Shown here: piece after piece, positions 37,436 through 44,512 of the stretch
How the letters are laid out: every line of letters starts with the position of its first letter
Numbering within the stretch: position 1 is the first letter of the stretch
Source of the DNA: Candidatus Zhuqueibacterota bacterium
Lineage (GTDB): Bacteria > Zhuqueibacterota > Zhuqueibacteria > Residuimicrobiales > Residuimicrobiaceae
DNA length: 64,000 bases
Direction of reading: 5' to 3'
NCBI GenBank assembly: GCA_963169875.1
Contig: CAUJEL010000075.1
Location: forward strand, 17,899-81,898
The notes under the pieces: model-generated
What the model was told of the DNA's origin: nothing
What the model saw: only the letters and a program-made list of their open reading frames with translations
The model's database searches: none
Made by a program: the position numbers and the translations under genes

Positions 37436-37891
37436 ATGGCGTTACGTGCTGGCTGGTTTTGGATATTAGGGATCGGCATGGTTTTCAATGGACATACTTG
37501 GGCTCAAGAAAAGGCGGATTCAACGGCTGCTACCGTACCGATGCTGACAATACAAAACTGTGTCACTTCTTTCCGTATGGATGAAGTTATCCCGACCAAA
37601 GTGGGTTACCAGTTCTGGTTCGTGGACAAGGATTTTCTCGATGGCAGGACGTTAAAGCTGAGCGCCGTGGCGCCCAATCAGGCCACGCATGCGCCGCACC
37701 AGCATGCGGAGGACGAGTTCTTTTTCGTTTTGCAGGGAAAAGCGGAATTTATTTTGGATGATTCAACGGCGCAGGGAGCGCCCTATACCAGTTTTTATTG
37801 TCCCCCGAATCGTCTGCATGGCATCCGCAATGCCGGCGCGGATACGTTGAAGTATCTGGTGATCAAAAAATACGAGGCCGGAGCAAAATAG
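37436..37891 (+). CDS. Exported cupin-domain protein
   Basis: 151 aa. Signal peptide about 1-23 (ending HTWAQ). A single cupin barrel follows with both motifs: HAPHQHAEDEFFFVLQGKAEF (two His and a Glu as metal ligands) and PPNRLHGIRN (the fourth ligand His). Single-domain cupins bind a metal and may be dioxygenases, isomerases or binding proteins; the substrate cannot be told. GAGGAG precedes the ATG. It stands alone. Confidence 0.85.
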   Translation: MALRAGWFWILGIGMVFNGHTWAQEKADSTAATVPMLTIQNCVTSFRMDEVIPTKVGYQFWFVDKDFLDGRTLKLSAVAPNQATHAPHQHAEDEFFFVLQGKAEFILDDSTAQGAPYTSFYCPPNRLHGIRNAGADTLKYLVIKKYEAGAK

Positions 37892-38054
37892 TTATTTCCC
37901 CGACAAGACCAGATGACCTAAAGTGGACATCTATTACCATATTTCAATGTGCTAATAGCTCGATTCTTTGCCAATTGAAAATCAAATTGCATTTTCCTGC
38001 AATAAGTTATATATTACATTGAGACTTGATAATCTTAACGGTTAGGATAACTAT

Positions 38055-38258
38055 ATGAAATTAAAGGTCATTATCCACCAGGCTGAGGAAGGTGGTTACT
38101 GGGCAGAGGTGCCATCTATTCCAGGATGTTCTACTCAAGGTGAATCCTTTGAGGAGCTGTTAGAAAATTTGTATGAAGCCGTTGAAGGCTGTCTATCCAT
38201 CGATATGATGGATTTTCCAAAAACCGAGAACACCAGGATATTGGAAATTGCTGTATGA
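38055..38258 (+). CDS. hicB: HicB-family antitoxin
   Basis: 67 aa. The sequence shows the HicB partial RNase-H-like fold: IIHQAEEGGYWAEVPSIPGCSTQGESFEELLENLYEAVEGCL. There is no C-terminal DNA-binding domain, as in the short HicB form. It precedes hicA with a 4-base overlap, an inverted gene order (antitoxin first) that is common for this type. TTAGGA lies upstream of the ATG. The pair is more AT-rich than its surroundings, which fits acquisition by transfer. Confidence 0.9.
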   Translation: MKLKVIIHQAEEGGYWAEVPSIPGCSTQGESFEELLENLYEAVEGCLSIDMMDFPKTENTRILEIAV

Positions 38259-38461
38259 AGCCCATATCCGGGAAAGAATTGATCCGTATACTGGAAAACG
38301 CTGGTTGGCAAGTAATCAGAATTCACGGCAGCCATCACATCTTGATGAAAAGTGGTCACACGGAAAGAATATCTGTCCCGGTTCATGGAAATCAACCACT
38401 CAAAATTGGATTGCTTAAGCATCTATTAAAAATAGCGGGTATTGACGTGTCAGAAGTTTGA
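38255..38461 (+). CDS. hicA: HicA-family mRNA interferase toxin
   Basis: 68 aa. The double-stranded-RNA-binding-like HicA fold is complete: GKELIRILENAGWQVIRIHGSHHILMKSG with the catalytic His in GSHH, then ISVPVHGNQPLKIGLLKHLLKIAGI. HicA cleaves mRNA and is held inactive by HicB. Its ATG overlaps the hicB stop (ATGA), ensuring coupled synthesis. Full length and apparently active. Confidence 0.92.
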   Translation: MKPISGKELIRILENAGWQVIRIHGSHHILMKSGHTERISVPVHGNQPLKIGLLKHLLKIAGIDVSEV

Positions 38462-38592
38462 TTTTTTTTCCGGATTCTGTTTCAAAGAATATCTCAAGTA
38501 ACTCCTGGGCAAATGATTTTATGCTTGATGGCGGGACTTGCAGAACCCGGATTCTTCCCTTATGATATTTAATGGATTAATTTACCTGCCCC

Positions 38593-39342
38593 TTAATGAA
38601 GCGGCGCAGGCGGGGCTTCTGGTTCTGATTCCCAGAAATTGATCTGCCGGATATCCTCTTCTGATTCCATCCCATCGTACAAATCGCTGGCGGGCACGCG
38701 TCCCCGCACCACAATGGCATTTTCTCCCGTTTTGATATGAACCACAAAAGGATTGTCCGTGTCCACGTTGGACGAACCATATGAACTGCTTGACACCGGG
38801 AAAAACAGAATGCCGGAGTAAATGGCACCCGGGAAAAGCGTATGGTTCTTCGACAGATCGGTCTTGAATTGTTCGTTGGCGTATACGACGGCGCGCTGAT
38901 CATGTTCGATGCGCCGGCTCGTCGATTCATCCCCGGTCAGGGCCAGATTGAGAAAACTGAGAAAGGTGGAACCGGCGAGGTAATCGCGCGTGGCCTTGTC
39001 CACCGTTGCCGGCCGGACTGGATAAGTTTCCTGGGACTCTTCGCCGTCGGCCTGGACAACCATACACTCTTGCGGATAAAAGTGGAGAATCCGCTGCGAG
39101 GTGTTCTCCAGTGTGAAGGCAATTGCCAGGTATTTGGCGGTCACAAATCCCGAGATGTAGACTTGCAGCTCCGTGGTCGAGGTCTTACATCACTGCGTTC
39201 CGTTTTCCCATAATGTATAGGGCTCCCGGGCGTTTGTCGATTCGATTCGCTGCGCATCCCAGCGCACCAGTTGCGATTGTCTGGCGCAGCCAGCCAACAG
39301 CATGATCACGCCTGCCAGGGCCAAAAACATCTGTCGTTTCAT
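38593..39342 (-). pseudogene. Lipoprotein gene interrupted by an in-frame TGA
   Basis: From the ATG at 39342 (GGAGG 12 bases upstream) the frame reads a lipoprotein signal (MFLALAGVIMLLAGCARQ) and 50 codons, then TGA at 39190-39192, then continues in the same frame for 199 more codons (CKTSTTELQVYISGF, then the ORF-track protein from 39144) to a stop at 38593. The whole would be a 249-residue lipoprotein. The downstream part has beta-strand character (LAIAFTLENTSQRILHFYP, GAIYSGILFFPVS) and a Pro-rich end; no domain recognised. No selenocysteine-type hairpin is evident after the TGA, so a nonsense mutation or sequence error is likeliest. Confidence 0.6.
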
Positions 39343-39835
39343 CGGTACTTGTTCCTCCGTCATGGTGATATTGTTGTCGTCAAAAACAAGTCAGGGACCT
39401 TGATAGTTACTGTGTTTTATGGCGCCGATTCAACCGGCCCACGAAAAATTCATCCTAATTTGATGCAGGCGCCCGTCAAAAAGGCTTGATCCCTGGTTTT
39501 GCAGTGGTTTGGCAAATAATGATGCATCCCCCAATTCCCATGGGTGGACAGTATGGCTGTTAAACTTTAAGCCCGGCCCCCCATTCCGTTTGCACGTTCC
39601 CCCGAACCTGCAAATACGAAAACCGGGCTTTCAATGTGTACGACGAAATAATTTGCATCCTGCTTTTCAGGTTGTTGTCCTGCCCCTCAATGCTCTGGAT
39701 CTACCAGGATCGACGGCGCTTTGTGCACAGAGATGGCGCGCAGCCAATTATGCGCTATCATCCTGTATGTCCCCAAAAACGTGCCAACTGTAAAATACTA
39801 AAGTTAGCTCAAATGTTTGCAGGTGTTCATCGCAT
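39343..39835. other. Intergenic region, nothing recognised
   Basis: About 490 bases between the broken lipoprotein gene and the terminator of the RtcR-like gene. Plus-strand ORFs of 60-95 codons occur but have no ribosome site or recognisable domain. It may contain decayed coding sequence. Confidence 0.5.
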
Positions 39836-39868
39836 AAAAAACGAAAGCGCGTTACGAACGTAACGCGC
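39836..39868 (-). terminator. Rho-independent terminator of the RtcR-like gene
   Basis: On the minus strand GCGCGTTAC, loop GTTC, GTAACGCGC, followed by TTTCGTTTTTT. It lies about 105 bases after the stop codon at 39976. Confidence 0.85.
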
Positions 39869-39975
39869 CGTGGCTGATTGATTCGTAGAGGTTGCCAGGA
39901 TGGTTGATCGAGAGACTCCTGCGGATGGTTCCTGATTTTGCAAGAGGGTCTATTGATCTTGTATGTGGAATGGAT

Positions 39976-41514
39976 TCAGCGGCGTTTTTTGCGGAACTGG
40001 CGCTGTCGTTCCGTGCCGATGGGTTGCTGCAGCAAGCGGTCGACGTTGGCGCTGCTGCCGCCACTGTGCTGACGCGCCTTGTCGCGGATTTTTTCGACAT
40101 AGGCCTCCAGGGGGATGGGCAGCGGCAGGTCCGGCAGCAGGAGGTCGTCCTCCTCCCGGGTGAGATCGGTGATGAGGCGTTCCGGCAGGTCTTTCAGCGT
40201 CACTGTCCCGCCTTTACAGCGGCGGCAGATGCGGCTGATCCATTTTTCCAGTTCGCGGACGTTGCCGGGCCAGGCGTGGGCGCTCAGTTTGTCGACAATT
40301 TTATCGTCGAGGATGAGGGGGCTGGTCAATTCGTACTTTTTGGCATAGACGCTGAGAAAATACTGTACCAGGCGCGGGATATCCTCGCGCCGCTCCCGCA
40401 GGGGCGGCAGCGTCAGGCACTCATCGAAGCGGTCCTTGAGGTCCTGGGCGAAGATTTCGGCATCATGGATCTCTTTGTTGGTGGCGGCGATGATGCGGGC
40501 GTCACTGCGTTCCACCTCAAAGGCGCCGATGCTGCGGATTTCGCCGTCGTTGATGAAGCGCAGCAGGGCGTTCTGACCGGCCAGGGGCAGATTGCCGATC
40601 TCGTCGAGGAAGAGGATGCGGCCGCGGCACTGACGGATGATGCCCGGGTTATCGTGCGTTGCGCCGGTGAAGGCGCCTTTTTTATAGCCAAAGAGCTCGG
40701 CGGCGATGAGTTCGCGGCTGAAGGCGCCGCAGTCGAAGGTGACCAGCGCCGGGTCGTTTGCGCTGTGATAGAGGCGCCAGATCGCCTCGGCCACGACCTG
40801 TTTGCCGGTGCCGCGCTCGCCGGTGATGAGCACATGGGTGTTGGCGTTTATATCGAGGAGAATCTGCTCTTTGATGTCGCGGATCGACCGCGACTGTCCG
40901 ATGAGTTCGGGGATTTTCTCGTCCAGTTCGGCGCCGTGCACCTGGTCCGAGAGGCGCTGGTTTTCGCGGTGGAGCAGGGTGAGCTGGCGTTTGAGGGCGG
41001 CCGGCGCCTGGATGTGCGGAAAATCGTCGATGGCGAAATGGACCTCGCGGGTGGATTGGCCGCGGCGGCGGGCGTAGCGGGCCTCGAAGGCCTGCACCAG
41101 GCGGGCGTTGGCCAGCACGCCGGCGCGTTCCAGCAGCACCCAGCAGGTGGTCATGGTGGGCGTGCCGGAGGTGATGTTGACCACCTTGGCTGCATCCTGG
41201 AGATGGTGCTGATCGAGAATTTCCAGCACCTGGTCGAGCATGGCGGGATAGACGAGATCGAAATCCACGGGATTGGCGGCGCGCAGCGTCACCACTTCGA
41301 TCTCCGCCTCGGGTTTTTCGGCGGTCATGAAGCGGCTGTTCTGCCGGGCGATGTCAAGATAGTCGGCGCCGGAGTCGTGATGGGTCTGATTGATGAACAA
41401 AAAGACCTGATCGATCTCTTCTTTATATCTGAGAAAAATGTTGGCTGCGGCACCCAGTCCCTCGGGCCGGGGCGCCAGGGTATCGTGGTTGCCGATGAAG
41501 GAAAAATAGACCAT
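39976..41514 (-). CDS. RtcR-like CARF-domain sigma-54 transcription activator
   Basis: 512 aa. Residues 1 to about 165 form a CARF-type sensor like that of RtcR: VVNITSGTPTMTTCWVLLERAGVLANARLVQ aligns by eye with the corresponding RtcR loop (ITTGT...CW.LL). A complete sigma-54 AAA+ domain follows: GERGTGKQ (232-239), GAFTGA (280-285), ILFLDEIGNLP, PPLRERREDI and WPGNVRELEKWI. The C-terminus has a weak Fis-type helix-turn-helix and a basic tail (RQRQFRKKRR). RtcR senses RNA-derived ligands and switches on the rtcBA RNA-repair operon; no rtcB or rtcA is near here. It borders the BREX island, and a nested palindrome lies upstream. Confidence 0.85.
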   Translation of the reverse strand: MVYFSFIGNHDTLAPRPEGLGAAANIFLRYKEEIDQVFLFINQTHHDSGADYLDIARQNSRFMTAEKPEAEIEVVTLRAANPVDFDLVYPAMLDQVLEILDQHHLQDAAKVVNITSGTPTMTTCWVLLERAGVLANARLVQAFEARYARRRGQSTREVHFAIDDFPHIQAPAALKRQLTLLHRENQRLSDQVHGAELDEKIPELIGQSRSIRDIKEQILLDINANTHVLITGERGTGKQVVAEAIWRLYHSANDPALVTFDCGAFSRELIAAELFGYKKGAFTGATHDNPGIIRQCRGRILFLDEIGNLPLAGQNALLRFINDGEIRSIGAFEVERSDARIIAATNKEIHDAEIFAQDLKDRFDECLTLPPLRERREDIPRLVQYFLSVYAKKYELTSPLILDDKIVDKLSAHAWPGNVRELEKWISRICRRCKGGTVTLKDLPERLITDLTREEDDLLLPDLPLPIPLEAYVEKIRDKARQHSGGSSANVDRLLQQPIGTERQRQFRKKRR

Positions 41515-41639
41515 AGGTTTGTGGGTATCCGCTTAGAGTTTGTTTTAACCGCACTATGAGAAAAAGATCAGGTTGTTGGCCATTCAGAATGATCAATGGC
41601 GATAAGGTACTCCTTGGCAATATCTTTCCAGGAGGAATT

Positions 41640-41682
41640 ATTTAACAGTCACTGTTAGATTATCTAACAGCTGCTGTTAAAT
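41640..41682. promoter_or_regulatory. Nested palindrome upstream of the RtcR-like gene, probable operator
   Basis: Outer arms ATTTAACAG and CTGTTAAAT enclose inner arms CTGTTAGAT and ATCTAACAG around a central T at 41661. Both pairs are perfect, and together they give four near-identical half-sites (CTGTTAnAT type) in 43 bases. It lies 125 bases before the start codon, a distance suited to activator binding. The rest of the 289-base gap shows no gene. Confidence 0.6.
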
Positions 41683-41803
41683 TAGTCAGTCGAAAAAATT
41701 AAAAAGACGGTAGCTGAATGATTTTAAGGATTTGGACGAGCAAACAGGATCAACCAGTACTAAATGTCGTACACCTCAAAGGGTTCATCCTTAAGCATAC
41801 TCA

Positions 41804-42322
41804 CTAATAATCATAATTCGTCCAGGCAGCAATTTTTAGAGCTGGGTCATCTCCCTTTACTATCCAGTTACTGTCTGAACAGATAGCACTTCGTTTTTTC
41901 CACTCCGTCCTGCCACTTTTCATCAGCAGCTTCACCCCCCTGAATTTTTCTCCAGTGAAGGGATCGGTATACCGTTCATTGCCCCCTAATACTTTTCCTA
42001 CATAAAAATTATTATTATCGGATCCGTAATAGATTTTTACACCAGTATATATATGTCCACAAGCTTGTGTCCATTTTGTTGATTCATTATTTTTATTTTT
42101 GTTAGTGACTGGTGCGGTAGTTTTCGTACTCGAAGCCTTTTGATTCTCGGTTTCTCCTTGCTTAGTATCAGTAACAATTGGTGTAGAACTTGAACTTTGG
42201 TCACTATGATTTGAATCGGATTTCCGTGAAGATATTAGGCCAATTACCAATAGAGCTCCCATAACATATAGCATTAACTTTGTAGAGTTTGCTGAATTTT
42301 TATTTTTATTTGTTTTAAACAT
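41804..42322 (-). CDS. Hypothetical AT-rich, membrane-anchored protein
   Basis: 172 aa. A basic N-terminus and one TM segment (LMLYVMGALLVIGLI) are followed by a Ser/Thr/Lys/Asn-rich linker (about 35-85) and a small C-terminal domain with WTQACGHIYTGVKIYYG, FTGEKFRGVKLLMKSG and AICSDSNWIVKGDD (two Cys that could form a disulfide). Family not recognised. GGGGAGG precedes the ATG. Base composition is clearly more AT-rich than brxL and the RtcR-like gene on either side, suggesting recent arrival at the island edge. Confidence 0.65.
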   Translation of the reverse strand: MFKTNKNKNSANSTKLMLYVMGALLVIGLISSRKSDSNHSDQSSSSTPIVTDTKQGETENQKASSTKTTAPVTNKNKNNESTKWTQACGHIYTGVKIYYGSDNNNFYVGKVLGGNERYTDPFTGEKFRGVKLLMKSGRTEWKKRSAICSDSNWIVKGDDPALKIAAWTNYDY

Positions 42323-42361
42323 GAGTACCTCCCCTGCAAAATAAGAACGCAGATGCTATTT

Positions 42362-42446
42362 GATGAGCCCACCTTGAAGATGGACTACATCTATGGATTT
42401 GAGATAGGAACCAAGGTGTAGTCCACATCAAAGGTGGACTACACCT
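42362..42446. repeat. Two family C palindromes next to brxL
   Basis: At 42362-42392 an imperfect palindrome (GATGAGCCCACCTT...AAGATGGACTACATC type), and at 42414-42446 a strong one: AGGTGTAGTCCAC, 7-base loop, GTGGACTACACCT. The latter ends 5 bases from the brxL stop. A relative with the core AGTCCA...TGGACT lies at 61300-61334 on the other side of the BREX block. Confidence 0.75.
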
Positions 42447-42451
42447 CACGG

Positions 42452-44509
42452 CTACCTCGCAGTTATTAAACTTTCTGTTTTATAAATATCCACCTTGGTC
42501 TCCAGGCAAGGCCGCAGATCCAGGTCCAGGCTGCCGATGCTGTACCAGTCATCGGGTTTTTGGAAATAATCCAGGCCGCGGCCGATTTTGATCACCCAGC
42601 CCGTATCCAGCGTCACTTCACGATCATGCAGACTGTCGCGGAATGAAAAGGTGAATTTCACGCCGTGTTCCGCCAAGCTTCCCTGGAGGATGAGCAATTT
42701 GGCGCCTATTTCCGCCCGCTGCGCTTCATCGTCAAATCCGGTTATCAGATCGATTTCGTTGACGCGGCTTTTGGTGACAACCAGCTCGCAAAACCGCAAA
42801 AAGTTTTGAATCTGATAGGGCATGCGCACATAGGGATCTTCGACCTTGATCTTTTTGGCGCTTTTGATGTAAGGGGCAAATATGCGGTCGTACGAATAGC
42901 CCTTCTCGCCATAGTAGATGGTATAATGCTGCTCTTTTAATTCCGGATCATTTTCGCTGATAATCGTCAAGGGCACATTCGCATCCGACTCCTCGCCGGT
43001 GTACGTCAAGGGAAGCACCTCTGTGCCGATGTCCAGCTTTTGCCGCACCGGCTCCTGTGTCGCCCTGGCGGATTTTGATTCAGGGCACCAGACCACGATC
43101 TCTTCGCCCTTCCCGTTGATATAGGAAAGGTTGATCTTTTCATATTCCTCATCCGGCTTGCGTTTGTTGAGCTGTTCCTTGACGCGGCGCCGTCCTTCCA
43201 ATGCAAACGCCATGTACTCTTCAAGCTCCGATGTCGTGGGCTCTCCGGATGGATGCAGCAATTTCAGTAGCGCGGCAACTGTCTTGATGACGCCCTTCTC
43301 ATCCCGGCCTTCTACCGAGGCGCCAAATTTGCAGTGACTCTTGACGTAATCATAGCGGTTGCTCTTGGAAAGATGATGAAAAGCCTCGGCGAGATAATCG
43401 GTGATGAAACCATAGGCATCGGTTAGAGAGCTGCTGCTGTTTTTCGGGATTTCCCAGCCGGGCAAATAGTGATAAAAGCGGTCCAGAAGCGCTAGGTCGA
43501 ATTCCCTGGGCAGGCTGACAAACAGATCGTGTTTGGGGGAATGCACCAATTGTTCCACGGAAAAATCGATGTTGCCGACGAATGCGAAACTGGCATTGGC
43601 GATGACTTCGACGCCGCGCGAAAAGCGTCCGTTGGCCATGTAATTTTTCATCACCTCTACGGTGTCAGGATCCTTGAGCCGCACCCGTCCCACTTCATCA
43701 AAGGCAATGGTATCCCAATACCCCACCAGTCCCACCTTGTGTCGGGCATTGTTGTAAAAGAGCGTCGGCGTGCTCGCCTGACTGACCAGTGTAGAGTAGG
43801 GTGAAAATTCGCTGTAGACATAGGATTTGCCGGTGCCGCGTGGACCCAGTTCGATAAAGTTGTAGTTGGACTCCACCAGGGGAAAGAGCCGGGCGAGAAA
43901 ATGAAATTTCAGTCGCTGCGACATCCTGGCGGGTTCGAGGCCGATGGAGCGCATGAGGATGTCGAGCCATTCGTCGCGGGTGAATGCCGCGCGGCCGCTG
44001 GTGAACTCGGCAAAATCGAATCGGGAGAGCTGGATGGGCTTCAGGTCTTCGATATAAAAAGCATAGTCATCTTCATCGATATCGTTGTGCGCGACAACCA
44101 CTTCCGCCCAAATGCCGCCCTCCAGCAGCCGGTCATTATCGCGATAATATTTATCCGGGATAGCGATGCGGCGCGAATTAAAATTCTCCATTTCCGCCCA
44201 GTGGCGCTTCTCGTTTTCCTTATAAGAGACATGCACCTTGTCGATGAATTTGTGCCGCCCTTTTTGCTGCACGGTGGACTGCGCCTTGTTGAATTCATCC
44301 GGGCGCACGTAATTCTTCTCCAACGTTTCGAACACCGCCTGGATACCGGCCTCGATCTCTTCTGCATCATCGCTGGCGCAGTAGCGCGCCAACAGGAACT
44401 CGAGCACGAAGGATGGGACGTTGGTGCCTTTTTTGATCCGGTGCAGCAGGTCCTTGCGAACCACACGCCCGGCGTACTTTTCATTCAGTTTTTCATCTAA
44501 TGGGTCCAT
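42452..44509 (-). CDS. brxL: BREX protein BrxL with C-terminal MIT_C domain
   Basis: 685 aa. The N-terminal BrxL region (LDEKLNEKYAGRVVRKDLLHRIKKG) and an AAA+ core with GPRGTGKS (222-229) and WDTIAFDEVGRV are typical. In type 1 BREX, BrxL is needed for phage defence. The C-terminal part (about 530-680) is not the expected Lon-protease-like domain but matches MIT_C, a phospholipase-D-like fold: YDRIFAPYIKSAKKIKVEDP, QIQNFLRFCELVV, SLHDREVTLDTGWVIKIGRG. This ending resembles human MITD1. Its start is 3 bases after the pglZ stop, so the two are coupled. Confidence 0.9.
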   Translation of the reverse strand: MDPLDEKLNEKYAGRVVRKDLLHRIKKGTNVPSFVLEFLLARYCASDDAEEIEAGIQAVFETLEKNYVRPDEFNKAQSTVQQKGRHKFIDKVHVSYKENEKRHWAEMENFNSRRIAIPDKYYRDNDRLLEGGIWAEVVVAHNDIDEDDYAFYIEDLKPIQLSRFDFAEFTSGRAAFTRDEWLDILMRSIGLEPARMSQRLKFHFLARLFPLVESNYNFIELGPRGTGKSYVYSEFSPYSTLVSQASTPTLFYNNARHKVGLVGYWDTIAFDEVGRVRLKDPDTVEVMKNYMANGRFSRGVEVIANASFAFVGNIDFSVEQLVHSPKHDLFVSLPREFDLALLDRFYHYLPGWEIPKNSSSSLTDAYGFITDYLAEAFHHLSKSNRYDYVKSHCKFGASVEGRDEKGVIKTVAALLKLLHPSGEPTTSELEEYMAFALEGRRRVKEQLNKRKPDEEYEKINLSYINGKGEEIVVWCPESKSARATQEPVRQKLDIGTEVLPLTYTGEESDANVPLTIISENDPELKEQHYTIYYGEKGYSYDRIFAPYIKSAKKIKVEDPYVRMPYQIQNFLRFCELVVTKSRVNEIDLITGFDDEAQRAEIGAKLLILQGSLAEHGVKFTFSFRDSLHDREVTLDTGWVIKIGRGLDYFQKPDDWYSIGSLDLDLRPCLETKVDIYKTESLITAR

Positions 44510-44512
44510 GTG

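Noticed and set aside
39190-39192. Selenocysteine at the in-frame TGA of the lipoprotein
   Set aside because: No bacterial SECIS-like hairpin is visible just downstream, and the position beside a lipoprotein linker has no redox motif.
39509-39863. Small plus-strand ORFs between the broken lipoprotein and the RtcR-like gene
   Set aside because: No ribosome site, no domain, overlapping frames; treated as non-coding or decayed.
39892-41559. 555-aa plus-strand ORF opposite the RtcR-like gene
   Set aside because: Shadow of a GC-rich gene; the minus strand carries complete sigma-54 activator motifs.
42323-42451. Sigma-54 (-24/-12) promoter as a target of the RtcR-like activator
   Set aside because: No TGGC-N8-TTGC pattern found by eye here, in the gap upstream of the activator, or before brxL.
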